From the NCBI RefSeq assembly GCF_000621705.1, contig NZ_KK211332.1, forward strand, positions 1 through 64,000: 64,000 nt of DNA. Direction: 5' to 3'. The translations under genes and the position numbers were made by a program. Below, piece after piece: positions 1 to 9,319 of the stretch. Within the stretch, counting starts at the first letter, position 1, and the number at the start of each line of letters is the position of its first letter. The notes beneath the pieces were generated by a model. The model saw only the letters and a program-made list of their open reading frames with translations, had not been told where the DNA came from and did no database searches. The stretch comes from Prolixibacter bellariivorans ATCC BAA-1284 (lineage in GTDB: Bacteria; Bacteroidota; Bacteroidia; Bacteroidales; Prolixibacteraceae).

Positions 1-124
1 CAATTATTTCATTTATCAATTTCTTATAACCAAAGAAACTACCCGAATCTGAAATAAAATGGGAAACAATCTGGAAACAATCTGAAATTCTTTCCTATTG
101 ACAACAAATCAGATATAAAACATG
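1..124 (-). promoter_or_regulatory. Promoter/operator repeat, copy A
   Basis: This stretch is about 123 bp long and nearly identical (three mismatches seen) to 6306-6429, which lies in front of a pectate lyase gene. Read on the minus strand it carries two tandem AGATTGTTTCC units with 11-bp period (complement of 61-84). They are followed 22 nt downstream by TTTCTTTG (31-38), one mismatch from the Bacteroidota -7 element TAnnTTTG. It should drive a minus-strand gene lying left of the window, probably a paralogue of the lyase. The operator role is inference from repetition and OmpR-type spacing. Confidence 0.65.
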
Positions 125-137
125 AACTTTCATATCA

Positions 138-1661
138 TCATTTCACCAACACCATCCGTATGGCCATTCCAGCTTTTCCGGGCAATGGAATTACATTTTT
201 TCTTCCCGAATATAGTTTTGGAAGCTTTTCTGTGGTCATATTCCAAGTATCAATGACATCAACCTCGTATTTTTTACCCTCGGGTAAACTGAGGTTATAA
301 AGAACAGGTTGAAATTCATAAGGAATATATTCCAGAAAATATTCGTCCTTATAAGACAGTCTATTAACGTCCCATGCATTTCTGTGTGTACTTTTAACCG
401 GTGTCAAATATGCGGGTGCTGATTCTATAATTTTCCTGAGGAATTTTATGCGAGCAGGACTTTCTCCTTTTAAGGTTCCTCCTTTCGACCACCATAATAC
501 TGCCGAAGAGGTAAGGTCATCTGTTAATAACGTTTCTCCATGTCCTACATAGCCACCGTTAATAACTCCAACCCAGATTCGATCCGTCATTGCGCGTCCT
601 GTAAGACTTCCCCAAGGTCTTTCTATGTTGCCTTCATATTTACACTCATCGTATATAACCGGCTTTTTTAATTTTTCCCGCCAATCATTGGCTTGCTCGA
701 CATTTCGACTCTGAATACTAAGATGGGAAATCAAAGGACTCTCGGTGAATACTTTTCCAGAGTTGTGTATGCTTCGTAGATGATTGTATGGATCATTATC
801 AGCAAATAACTGCAAGTAGTGTTGCCAGTCAGCCATATTTTTGCTCTTGATTAAATTGTATTCATTAGCCATACTCCACCACACATTTTTATAAGCAGCA
901 AACCGGGCAATGACATAGCGTATGTACCGATCGTTCGTGGCAGCATCCATATTCTTAAAGCCCCAACGATCGTAAGGATGAAAAATAATCAGGTCGGCCT
1001 GAATCCCCAATGAATCCAATTGTCCAATTCGTTTTTCGATATTCCTGAAAAAAGCCGGATTAAATCGGGTGTAATCCCAATCGGTAAGCGGTTTTCCCTC
1101 AAACGGATAATACTTTGGCTCATTTTTGTTATATCTATAACTCTTTGGGAAAATACACATTCTTATTTTATTGAAATACCTTTTTGATAAGGTTTTCACT
1201 GTCAGGTCTCCCAGACTATCACCCTGATGTACCCATGCATAGCAAGTAGTCCCAAAAGGATGATAGGGTGTACCATCGGAATAGGCAAAATAAAAAGTAT
1301 CCTTGACCGATACCAGACCATGGTTTCCGGGTGCTGGTGCTGTACAAACCAACTTGCCTTTTTTCCCATTCAGTTTTTTAATATTACTTTTAGTCTCATA
1401 CGTCCATTCTCCTTCAAACTGAGGCATAAACCGAACTTTGTATTTGCCTTCGCCATCATAAAAACCAGCAACAGATACAACTTTACCAGCCTGCCGGAAA
1501 TCGGCACTCAATTCAACATCCATAAAAGGATTGCCTGTTTTTGGGCCATTAAGAGTTAATTCGAAAATCTTCCATCTCTCCACTTTTGTTTGGGCTAATG
1601 CATTACTATTTTGTATGCTCAAAACAACACAGATACATGCAATCACTAATTTAAATTTCAT
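138..1661 (-). CDS. DUF5060-domain glycoside hydrolase-like protein
   Basis: This is a secreted protein of 507 residues when started at 1661. That start gives a clean signal peptide ending NALAQ; the upstream ATG at 1694 adds 11 non-signal residues. Residues about 25-95 form a DUF5060 beta-sandwich (NPFMDVELSADF, then GFYDGEGKYKVRF). The rest resembles the DUF4038/DUF5605 TIM-barrel glycosidases. MANEY near the middle and YDECKY about 80 residues later are plausible acid/base and nucleophile glutamates. Related barrels include the GH140 apiosidases acting on rhamnogalacturonan II, but nothing here fixes the substrate. It is the last visible gene of the pectin block, 280 bp after a DUF1593 gene. 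Family is fairly sure, activity is inference. Confidence 0.8.
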   Translation of the reverse strand: MKFKLVIACICVVLSIQNSNALAQTKVERWKIFELTLNGPKTGNPFMDVELSADFRQAGKVVSVAGFYDGEGKYKVRFMPQFEGEWTYETKSNIKKLNGKKGKLVCTAPAPGNHGLVSVKDTFYFAYSDGTPYHPFGTTCYAWVHQGDSLGDLTVKTLSKRYFNKIRMCIFPKSYRYNKNEPKYYPFEGKPLTDWDYTRFNPAFFRNIEKRIGQLDSLGIQADLIIFHPYDRWGFKNMDAATNDRYIRYVIARFAAYKNVWWSMANEYNLIKSKNMADWQHYLQLFADNDPYNHLRSIHNSGKVFTESPLISHLSIQSRNVEQANDWREKLKKPVIYDECKYEGNIERPWGSLTGRAMTDRIWVGVINGGYVGHGETLLTDDLTSSAVLWWSKGGTLKGESPARIKFLRKIIESAPAYLTPVKSTHRNAWDVNRLSYKDEYFLEYIPYEFQPVLYNLSLPEGKKYEVDVIDTWNMTTEKLPKLYSGRKNVIPLPGKAGMAIRMVLVK

Positions 1662-1953
1662 AGGTGTTCCTTTTTTAGTGTTAAAATAGTTCACTATTGC
1701 TTTTTCATAATGCCTCTAAAAGGGTTCGGGGTAAAGGTTTATGAAAATCATCTAAGTCAATTCAACAAGTATTAATCTATTGGTTTTTTAGTAGTTTTAA
1801 TTAATTCACATCCCCCTCATTATGAAACGAGAGAGATTATTTGATGTTGAAAATCATCCATGATTCTATATCATTTATGGTTCGTTACAGCTCAACTGAG
1901 ATGTACCGTCCTTGCGTCTGGTAACACCGCTTATAGCATCTCGAACTCGTCGA

Positions 1954-1977
1954 TAAGAGGAATAAATTATCCTCTTA
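1954..1977 (-). terminator. Weak hairpin at end of DUF1593 gene
   Basis: The arms TAAGAGGA (1954-1961) and TCCTCTTA (1970-1977) form a perfect 8-bp stem with an 8-nt loop. The right arm includes the stop codon of the DUF1593 gene. There is no clear U-tract, so it may only attenuate or stabilise the transcript before the next gene 300 bp on. The rest of 1662-1953 shows nothing recognisable. Confidence 0.3.
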
Positions 1978-3414
1978 ATTTATAGTTACTATAACTCGCT
2001 TGTAACGGGTCAATACTGGTGAACCATTGTCTTTCACTTCACAAATCACATGAATGGTTTGGCCCAGAGCGGCATCTTCTGGTACGGTGAATGAAGCATC
2101 CTGCTGATCGGCATCCTGGAATCCAATGGTTCCTTTATAGGTTTCGGCTTCCTTGTATTGCCACCATTGGTAATTTAGTTTATTACCATCCGGATCATAG
2201 CTCCCTTTGGCACTCAATTGAATTTTACTACCGGGTTTTGCCGTTATGCTCAAAGCGTTTTTCAGTTTGACCACTGGAGGATGATTGGCATCTTGATACG
2301 ATTTTACGCACCAATCGGCCCTTGCGGCAAAATCGTTCTGAAGAGCATCTGTCCAACGGGCAATTGGCTTGAAATACTCCTTCATCAAATCCAGATTTTT
2401 GGGGTATTCATGTTTCATATATTGGCGCCCCCAGCCTGTTTCTGTATACCATCTTCCTTTCGGATAAGTGTAGCCCGATTCAGGTACAGGATCAAGCCAG
2501 GTATTCGCCCTGACTCTAGTGTAGCGGCCACCCCAACTTCCCCAATCGGGATGATCCATGTTCCCGTTTGTCAAGCCGGTATTTATGGCATAAAAGAATG
2601 ATGGGGAATCGCCTTCCGATCTAAAATCGCCTTCCTGAAATCCACCCTTGTCACCTTCCTTATGTGCCTGGTAGAGCGAACAGAGTGGCCCGTGACCTTC
2701 CAGGATATGGGATTTCATCCAGTCGGCTTTAAAGTATTTTTGTTTATCCGCCGGTAATACTTTATCCCATTGGTAAGCAACGGCCCAAAACTGATCGCAG
2801 ATGATGGTCAGAATGTTGTATTTTCCCCAGTTGGGCCGAATATAGGATTGATACGTGTTATCCTGTTCCCAGATAAAAAAGAACCGTAACTTTTTGGCCA
2901 CATAAGCCATTTTATCCGGGTATTTTTCCTGAATGGTTTTCAGAGCCCTGGCCAGGGTATTGGTGCCACCCCAGGCCTGAATCCAGACCGGACGATTATC
3001 TGATTCATCCAACAGTACTTTTACTATTTGTTGTGACCCTGGAGTGATGGAATCCATCTCACCTTCTTTATCCACATTACCAAGGAATGTGTGTGCTTTC
3101 AGATAGCCGGGTGTGGGGTAATCAGGATCATTTTTTCTCAGATTAGGATAGACTTTGGCATAGGCATCCAGGTATGGATCCATCCAATCGTCCCCCGCCC
3201 AGTTGTGGCCATGAGAGTGGTACTGCGAACTCGTCGTGATAATACCATCGATATCAAAATCATCAGAATAGAGCAGAAAACGTACCATCGAACACTGATC
3301 ATCAATCTCCGCATCGGTCAAGACAATAACACGTGGTTTTACATCTGTATTTTGAGCAATTACTTGTCCGGTAATAAACAAAAACAGAAGACCTAAAATT
3401 AGTTGCTTATTCAT
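1975..3414 (-). CDS. DUF1593 (Sde182-type) secreted protein, type A
   Basis: This 479-residue protein has a signal peptide (MNKQLILGLLFLFITG...). The start at 3414 is preferred because a longer frame would run into the pectate lyase gene 7 bp upstream. The N-terminal two-thirds is the nucleoside-hydrolase-like domain of the DUF1593/Sde182 family, with LTDAEIDDQCSM in place of the DxDxxxDD metal site of nucleoside hydrolases. The C-terminal 100 residues form an Ig-like Sde182 C-terminal domain (SAKGSYDPDGNKLNYQWW). It is closely similar to the protein at 17019-18470. It is co-transcribed with two PL1 lyases, which suggests a role on pectin fragments. The reaction is unknown. Confidence 0.85.
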   Translation of the reverse strand: MNKQLILGLLFLFITGQVIAQNTDVKPRVIVLTDAEIDDQCSMVRFLLYSDDFDIDGIITTSSQYHSHGHNWAGDDWMDPYLDAYAKVYPNLRKNDPDYPTPGYLKAHTFLGNVDKEGEMDSITPGSQQIVKVLLDESDNRPVWIQAWGGTNTLARALKTIQEKYPDKMAYVAKKLRFFFIWEQDNTYQSYIRPNWGKYNILTIICDQFWAVAYQWDKVLPADKQKYFKADWMKSHILEGHGPLCSLYQAHKEGDKGGFQEGDFRSEGDSPSFFYAINTGLTNGNMDHPDWGSWGGRYTRVRANTWLDPVPESGYTYPKGRWYTETGWGRQYMKHEYPKNLDLMKEYFKPIARWTDALQNDFAARADWCVKSYQDANHPPVVKLKNALSITAKPGSKIQLSAKGSYDPDGNKLNYQWWQYKEAETYKGTIGFQDADQQDASFTVPEDAALGQTIHVICEVKDNGSPVLTRYKRVIVTIN

Positions 3415-3421
3415 GATCGTT

Positions 3422-4846
3422 TTATTTAAGGTTGTTAATGTATTTCTCCAGCATGGTATAACCATCTGCTCCAACTTTATTTCTGTCGGCAGCATTGTTC
3501 GGATTTAGGCCATGCTTCGTTTCCCATTTGTCGGGCATACCATCATGGTCGGTATCTGCTGGTGCAGGAGTGCTTTTCAGCACAGGCCAGCCACCGACAT
3601 CTTTCTGGGAATCGATAATTCCACATTTCTTTGATGGATCGGCAACCTTGTGGTCTTTTTTGTAGGTTGGGCCTTCGTAAGTGGCATAACCATTTTTAAC
3701 TTCGTTAATAATTCGGATGTCTACAGGATCTCGTTTAGGTAGGATATCTCCTGCGTTGGCAAGAACAGATTTATAAGCTTCTTCAGCCGTTTGCTGGTTG
3801 ATTGCCATGGCTGTCCATGGTTGGTCAAGTTTTAAACCCGGAATAGCAGCAGGGTTCTTTTTCTTAGCTTCTTGAACTCCTTTAATAGCTGTTAAGGAAG
3901 GCATTACGCCTTTCCAATTGTCCGACGTAACTTCAGCACTACCAACCATCACATTTTGGGCAATATACCATTTTCCATAGTCAGCATCGCCATTACGAGA
4001 CCAAGGATTGGCAATTTGATGGCTTACATCGCCAGGTTCCGTTGCTGGGCCCGGTTTGTAATAGTTCGCCACCATATTGATGTTGGAGAAATTAAACTTA
4101 TCAGTCCCCAGCTGATTGACTTCACCTCCGTAGGTAGGCTCGTAGCCCCAGTTGTACACTACATTGTTTCGGTAGTCAACATTGCCGCACCCCGATGCGA
4201 AGCGTGGATTACGATTGGAATGATTGGCAATCAAATTGTGGTGAAACGTGCTGTAGTTCGATCCCCAAATACCGCCATAGCCATGATTGCCTTTGGGGTG
4301 GTTGGATTGGTAAAGACTTTCTGAAATCACACACCATTGCACCGTTAGATTCTTACCGTGATATATGGAGACTGTTTCATCCTCACTCCAACTGGCGGAC
4401 ACATGATCTAAAATAAGATTGTTGGTAAACCGACTGGTAATCGCGTCTGTTGCGTCTCCTGATTCATCTCCAAGTCGAACCCGGATGTAACGAACGATAA
4501 CCTCGTCAGCATCAATCAAAAGTGGATATCCTCTCAGGGTAATACCGTCTCCAGGTGCTGTTTGCCCTGCTATTGTGATATAGGGATGTTTAATTCTCAT
4601 ATCACTTTTCAGGTCTATTGTTCCCGAAATTCTGAAAACAATAGTTCGTGGCCCAGATGCTTCAACCCCTGCACGAAGACTCCCTTCGCCTGAATCATTG
4701 AGGTTAGTAACTTCATAAACAGCGCCACCACGGCCTCCTACAGTATATTTTCCATAGCCTTCAGCGGTTGGAAATGCCAATTGTTGAGACCATGATGTAG
4801 AAACGAACAGTAAAATGACTGCTATCGATAAAAAATATTTTTTCAT
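3422..4846 (-). CDS. Pectate lyase, PL1 family
   Basis: This secreted right-handed beta-helix lyase has 474 residues and a signal peptide ending TSWSQ. The sequence starts with AFPTAEGYGKYTVGGRGG, the usual opening of Bacteroidota PL1 proteins. Later come the Ca-site region LDHVSASWSEDE and NRNPRF, which carries the likely catalytic arginine. The C-terminus has a DTDHDGMPDKWE calcium-binding repeat and a GYTMLEKYINNL tail. It should cleave homogalacturonan by beta-elimination outside the cell. It sits 86 bp after another PL1 gene and 7 bp before DUF1593, in one operon. Confidence 0.92.
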   Translation of the reverse strand: MKKYFLSIAVILLFVSTSWSQQLAFPTAEGYGKYTVGGRGGAVYEVTNLNDSGEGSLRAGVEASGPRTIVFRISGTIDLKSDMRIKHPYITIAGQTAPGDGITLRGYPLLIDADEVIVRYIRVRLGDESGDATDAITSRFTNNLILDHVSASWSEDETVSIYHGKNLTVQWCVISESLYQSNHPKGNHGYGGIWGSNYSTFHHNLIANHSNRNPRFASGCGNVDYRNNVVYNWGYEPTYGGEVNQLGTDKFNFSNINMVANYYKPGPATEPGDVSHQIANPWSRNGDADYGKWYIAQNVMVGSAEVTSDNWKGVMPSLTAIKGVQEAKKKNPAAIPGLKLDQPWTAMAINQQTAEEAYKSVLANAGDILPKRDPVDIRIINEVKNGYATYEGPTYKKDHKVADPSKKCGIIDSQKDVGGWPVLKSTPAPADTDHDGMPDKWETKHGLNPNNAADRNKVGADGYTMLEKYINNLK

Positions 4847-4932
4847 GATTAAAATGTTTAGTTGAGATTTCTTTTGTATTCAAATTTGACAAATGTGATG
4901 TTGCTCGACTGCCGATATTGAACCGTCATCAC

Positions 4933-6273
4933 CTAATTTATACTATTCATGTATTTCTCCAGCATGGTATAGCCATCAGATGCAACAGTGTTTCCATCAG
5001 CAGCGTTATTGGGATTCAGGCCATTTTTCACCTCCCAGCTATCAGGCATTCCATCTTTATCGCTGTCTTTTAACGCGGGAGCCGACTGTAGTTCCGGCCA
5101 GCCACCAACGTCCTCCTGACTTTTGATAATTTTTCCCGTACGGTTTTTAACATCGTTCACAATGCGTTGATCGACAGCATCACGTTTTGGCAGAAATGCC
5201 CCACCGGTTTCGAGCACCCGATGGTATGCTGATTTCGCATCTTCTTTGTTCACAAGGCCGGTTTCGAATGGGTTGGTCTGTTTATAATCGCCGATTTCCC
5301 CATCCGTCCAGTTTTTACGAAACTTCACCAAACTCCATTGGTTTTCGGGAAGTTTGCCGTTGTAGTAATTTCCTGCGAAATAAGATTTGTTATAAGGTGA
5401 GCCAGTGGAATAAGCAATCCCATTGTTTTTTGAATCTACTCCCGGAATCAGATAGTTACCGACATAATTGAGCCGGGTAACACTAATAGAATCCGCATTA
5501 TAACCAGCATGATCACCTCCCCAGTTGTAGATCACATTGTTTCTAAAATCGAGCAACAAACCTTTAGGATCTTTATAATATGGATTACTATTATAGTTTC
5601 CTGGGCGGGGATTACGACCTTTATTATTTGCATAGAGATTATGCAGATAACTGTATTTTGCACCTCCAGTTCCACGAATTAAAGATCCGAACCCGTGGTT
5701 GTCTGGATTCAAACCTTCAGTAATGAAACACCATTCAACGGTCACATTCGTTAAAGTGGGCTTACTGGTGGCAGCAGATAGCGCTTCATCCAAGGTCCAG
5801 CTGGCCGAACAATGATCAACGATGATATTTTCACCTGCGCTTACGCTAATAGCATCTTTCCCTTGCTTACTGCCTATCCCATACTTCCCGTCACCCAAAC
5901 GAACACGGAGGTAGCGAACAACAACATCATGTGTTAAAATCTGTAGTGTTTCCCCTTTCAGGCAAATTCCCCCCCCCGGTGCCGTTTGTCCGGCAATTGT
6001 GATGTATGGGTTTTTTATCCTCAATCTATTTTTAAGCTCAATTGTACCGGAAATACCAAATACAATGGTGCGTGGACCTTCCTGTTCCACAGCCCAGCGC
6101 AAACTACCAGTACCATTGTCCTTCAGGTTTGTTACGTATATAACCTGGCCGCCCCGTCCGCCCATGGCGTATGCTCCGAAGCCTTCGGCACCCGGAAATG
6201 CCAGTTGCTGAGCCCATGTAGCAGTAACAGATAATAAAAAAAATACGAATAGTGAAAGAATCTTTTTTTTCAT
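4933..6273 (-). CDS. Pectate lyase, PL1 family
   Basis: A second PL1 lyase, 446 residues from 6273. That ATG gives a standard signal peptide (MKKKILSLFVFFLLSVTATWAQ); an upstream TTG at 6324 would add non-signal residues. Family marks are AFPGAEGFGAYAMGGRGGQ, VDHCSASWTLDE, KGRNPRPG and a DSDKDGMPDSWE calcium repeat with the same C-terminal tail as its neighbour. It is clearly paralogous to the downstream lyase but well diverged. It is the first gene of a four-gene minus-strand unit driven from the promoter repeat at 6306-6429, so it is a likely direct target of the nearby two-component system. Confidence 0.92.
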   Translation of the reverse strand: MKKKILSLFVFFLLSVTATWAQQLAFPGAEGFGAYAMGGRGGQVIYVTNLKDNGTGSLRWAVEQEGPRTIVFGISGTIELKNRLRIKNPYITIAGQTAPGGGICLKGETLQILTHDVVVRYLRVRLGDGKYGIGSKQGKDAISVSAGENIIVDHCSASWTLDEALSAATSKPTLTNVTVEWCFITEGLNPDNHGFGSLIRGTGGAKYSYLHNLYANNKGRNPRPGNYNSNPYYKDPKGLLLDFRNNVIYNWGGDHAGYNADSISVTRLNYVGNYLIPGVDSKNNGIAYSTGSPYNKSYFAGNYYNGKLPENQWSLVKFRKNWTDGEIGDYKQTNPFETGLVNKEDAKSAYHRVLETGGAFLPKRDAVDQRIVNDVKNRTGKIIKSQEDVGGWPELQSAPALKDSDKDGMPDSWEVKNGLNPNNAADGNTVASDGYTMLEKYMNSIN

Positions 6274-6305
6274 AGCAATCCAAATTTTAGTATTATGCCT
6301 ATTCT

Positions 6306-6429
6306 CAATTATTTCATTTATCAATTTCTTATAACCAAAGAAACTACCCGAATCTGAAATAAAATGGGAAACAATCTGGAGACAATCTGAAATTCTGTCC
6401 TATTGACAACAAATCAGATATAAGACATC
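6306..6429 (-). promoter_or_regulatory. Promoter/operator repeat, copy B (PL1 operon)
   Basis: This is the second copy of the promoter repeat, in front of the pectate lyase operon. Tandem AGATTGTTTCC units (complement of 6366-6389; one unit has a single change) end 22 nt from TTTCTTTG (6336-6343), the candidate -7 element. That leaves a leader of about 55-60 nt before the ATG at 6273. The same repeat-to-box spacing is found in copies A and C. Confidence 0.7.
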
Positions 6430-6833
6430 AACATTTTCTTCTCTTCTTCACAATAAACTCATTATCCATGAACAAATAGAAAACTAAGCTTAAACCAAAT
6501 TCATCCTTAGCTGTGTCTAAAATGACCAACCTTTTCCTGCTCAGACTATTCTACCTGATGATTCTTATTTCTACGTATTCATGAAAAGAAAAAAGAGCTT
6601 TTCAGCTCTTTTTAATCAAGTAAAGTACCGGAACAAAACACCTCCGGTTATTCAATGTTGTTGAGAGTGGAGATGAAAAGTTACAATTCAAGTTTCTGTT
6701 TTTGGGGAAAGTTGACTGGAGGTCGTTCACAGCTTGACTATTCCTCTGAGATAAAAACAGGTAAATTCTGGATGCAATTACACTCTCTTTACAAAACGTC
6801 CGTCATTTTACGAAATTTTACCGACCATCTTCC
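6430..6833. other. Intergenic, no gene seen
   Basis: About 400 bp between the SGNH hydrolase and the pectate lyase promoter. Apart from the hairpin at 6590-6613 I see no gene, RNA or repeat. The short open frames here have no recognisable product. Confidence 0.5.
6590..6613 (-). terminator. Intrinsic terminator (both strands)
   Basis: The arms AAAAAGAGCT (6590-6599) and AGCTCTTTTT (6604-6613) form a perfect 10-bp stem with a 4-nt loop. A-rich and T-rich edges allow termination in both directions. It ends the minus-strand unit finishing with the SGNH hydrolase at 6834. Confidence 0.75.
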
Positions 6834-7709
6834 TCATTTGGGTTTGCCCAGATTCAGAACGAGTTCCTCATAAAACTTTTTAGCCATCTTGATATTTCCT
6901 TTGTCATTGGGATGGTATTTGTCATAGGGAACACCAGGATATCTGCGCCCCCACATATCTCCACCTTTGTATGGTGGTTTGGCCGCGGGATCAGGGATGT
7001 GGTCAGTGTAGTCCAGTCCAGCTCCATTTTCCATATCCACCATAATAATCTTGATTTTATCATTTGTCCTTTGAGCTACCAATCTTGAGACTTCATTATT
7101 AAATTGGCTGGTTGGACCTGAATCTTCCAGATAAAACCTTTTGATGATTTTACACAGAAATACCGTTACCGGATGATTATCTTTGACCGAATACGCATTA
7201 ATCATATCCAGCATATCCATGACCTGCCGGGGTTTCTGTGCCCAGTCTCTGCCATTGGTACCCACATGAACCAGGAGAATATCAGGCTGATATACGGGCA
7301 ATACCTCTTGAACCTTTTCGGTAATCGCGGGGATGGTCCAACCCGGATAGGCCTCGTTATTCCAATCATACCAATTCGGGTCATCTTTCGGCCGCTTACC
7401 ATGATCCTGTGAACCAACAAAATCGACGTTATAGCCTGCTTTGACCAACATCTCATACAATGCTTTCCGATAGCCGGTCCTTTCCGCTACAGACGGATAG
7501 CGATAATGTTCTCCCGCTGTAATGGAATTCCCCACAGGCATAATTTTGATTGGTTTTGCTGCTTTTAGGTTCAGACCGGCAAGCAGCAGAATCAAAAACA
7601 AAATAAAACTCAACCCCGCGGTAATGACTTTTGTTCTCTTCTCAGCGAAAAATAGTGGAAAAGAACTACGACACAGCAAAGTATCGGCATTTTTGTTCCT
7701 ATATGGCAT
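6834..7709 (-). CDS. SGNH/GDSL hydrolase, likely carbohydrate esterase
   Basis: A 291-residue protein from the ATG at 7709, with an N-terminal hydrophobic segment after a basic stretch (signal peptide or anchor). The SGNH blocks are visible: GNSITAG with the nucleophile serine near residue 50, HVGTNGRDW with the oxyanion asparagine, and DKYHPNDKG with the catalytic Asp/His. Proteins like this in pectin loci remove acetyl or related esters from rhamnogalacturonan or uronate chains, which fits the lyase, GH28 and GH105 neighbours. Substrate is inference. A GH105 scar lies just upstream. Confidence 0.85.
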   Translation of the reverse strand: MPYRNKNADTLLCRSSFPLFFAEKRTKVITAGLSFILFLILLLAGLNLKAAKPIKIMPVGNSITAGEHYRYPSVAERTGYRKALYEMLVKAGYNVDFVGSQDHGKRPKDDPNWYDWNNEAYPGWTIPAITEKVQEVLPVYQPDILLVHVGTNGRDWAQKPRQVMDMLDMINAYSVKDNHPVTVFLCKIIKRFYLEDSGPTSQFNNEVSRLVAQRTNDKIKIIMVDMENGAGLDYTDHIPDPAAKPPYKGGDMWGRRYPGVPYDKYHPNDKGNIKMAKKFYEELVLNLGKPK

Positions 7710-7762
7710 GATGAATTTTTGTTTAAGACTTGGCTGATGATTTCTGCCCAACTTCGCTACTA

Positions 7763-7850
7763 CTACTTTTCAGACCATTCGCTTTTTAATAGAAAATAAA
7801 ATGCGCTGTTTATGGAATTAGGTTTGGTTTTCAGTATTCTAATTATATAC
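7763..7850 (-). pseudogene. Remnant of a GH105 C-terminus
   Basis: Translating the minus strand of this short gap gives KPNSINSAFYFLLKSEW followed by SEK and a stop. The intact GH105 at 15555-16994 ends KPNSINSAFHFLLKSEW, PEK, stop. Only about 28 codons survive, squeezed between the SGNH hydrolase and the GH28-like gene, without a start codon. It marks where a GH105 copy was once present or where a duplication junction fell. Confidence 0.75.
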
Positions 7851-7864
7851 TTTTGTTTAACCAA

Positions 7865-9220
7865 CTAGTTGACAGATACGTTTCCAACATCTTCTTTTAC
7901 AAGCCATTTTCGGGCATCTGGTAGTTCTGTCGTTATATGGCAATTGATAAAATCAACCTTATCTGTATGTCTAATAAAAAAACCATAGGCATTTGTAATC
8001 CCAAATTTGCTTCCTTCCGGGTATTTCCCATTATACTCCATAACCGTTTGGTTGGTGGTATTTATTCCACCTTTTAACGCTAGATTTAAATTCTCAAAAG
8101 TTACATTCTGGATATTGTGCCCTTTAATCCCTGTGATTATAGAAGGATATTGTTGCGTAAATCCATTGCCACTAATATTTTTAAAATGGATATTAGAAAT
8201 ACTTCCAATTCTTGGTTTTCTTCCCGGAACCGTACGTTCTCTATTTGCCAGGAGCATAAAAATGGCTTGCCCTGAATTTGATATCTGACAATCGCTGATA
8301 TTGATATTATCAATCACAGCGCCATCCATCGACTCAATTACCAGCGCCGAATTTTGATGTGCATTTTTCAGGGTTAATCCGGAAACGTCGAAATTCATGA
8401 AGCTTCCTATACCATCTGTCCCTAGCTTAAAACAGTTTCCGGCATCTACATTCAGTTTGTCTATAACGCAGTTGCGAACGACAACATCTTTACAGCCATA
8501 TTCGCTTCCGCTTTTAAAGCAGATGCCATCATCTTCGGATTTAATATTGCAGTCTTCTATATTCACATTATGGCAATCCACGATGTCTATGCCGTCGCGA
8601 TTTGGTGTTAGTTTGCCGGTATTCACTTTTATATTGCGAATGGTAACACTATCAGATTCAATATACACCTGGGTCCAGCATCCGGGGTCTTTCATGGTAA
8701 TATCTGAAACCGTAATGTTTTTGGAGCCGACAAATGCTAAAATTGAGGGCCTGTCTTTCTCTGTTCCCAGTTCCTTTACGTTCATCCACGGGGAATAATC
8801 TCCCTGACCGTCAATTTTACCTTTTCCTGTAATGGTTACATTTCGTACATGATTGCCGTAAATCAACCGGCGTTGGCAATCATGTAACATTCGGTTCGGA
8901 AATTGGGTCTCAATCTTGTGATGAGGATATGCGGCTTCTGCATCTGATTGAATTCCTAATATTGTCGCAGCCGAATCTACTTTTAGGACCATATCATTCC
9001 CAAGCACTAATTGTCCTGATAAGAAGGTTCCTTCTGAAAATAAAACGGTGCCCCCTGTTCCTTTACACGCATCAATAGCTTTTTGAATGGCTTTCTGGTC
9101 GTTGGTTACTCCGTCTCCTTTTGCACCATAGTCATAGACATTATAGATAGCTGTTTTTTCTTCTCTATTAGAACAATTAAGACAGATGAGCATGATAAAA
9201 AATAGAAAGCACTTATTCAT
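7865..9220 (-). CDS. GH28-like parallel beta-helix lipoprotein, atypical active site
   Basis: A 451-residue lipoprotein (lipobox LICLNC, cysteine 16) with the typical GH28 opening NVYDYGAKGDGVTND. The repeats predict a right-handed beta-helix. The NTD site appears as NRDGID (207-212) and the Asp pair as EDDGICFKSG (229 on). The family's GHG is replaced by AGNCFKLGTDG (260-270) and RIK by ALVIESMDG (292-300). The fold and part of the acidic cluster are kept, but catalysis or substrate binding must differ from classical polygalacturonase. It lies 99 bp downstream of a type B DUF1593 gene, probably in one operon. Confidence 0.8.
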   Translation of the reverse strand: MNKCFLFFIMLICLNCSNREEKTAIYNVYDYGAKGDGVTNDQKAIQKAIDACKGTGGTVLFSEGTFLSGQLVLGNDMVLKVDSAATILGIQSDAEAAYPHHKIETQFPNRMLHDCQRRLIYGNHVRNVTITGKGKIDGQGDYSPWMNVKELGTEKDRPSILAFVGSKNITVSDITMKDPGCWTQVYIESDSVTIRNIKVNTGKLTPNRDGIDIVDCHNVNIEDCNIKSEDDGICFKSGSEYGCKDVVVRNCVIDKLNVDAGNCFKLGTDGIGSFMNFDVSGLTLKNAHQNSALVIESMDGAVIDNINISDCQISNSGQAIFMLLANRERTVPGRKPRIGSISNIHFKNISGNGFTQQYPSIITGIKGHNIQNVTFENLNLALKGGINTTNQTVMEYNGKYPEGSKFGITNAYGFFIRHTDKVDFINCHITTELPDARKWLVKEDVGNVSVN

Positions 9221-9319
9221 TTCCTATGGTTCTTAAATTTCTTCGTTACCATGATGTGTATTGCACATGAATGGAATATGCTTATCTTATATATTCGCTA
9301 ATAACACTATTTCATTTTG

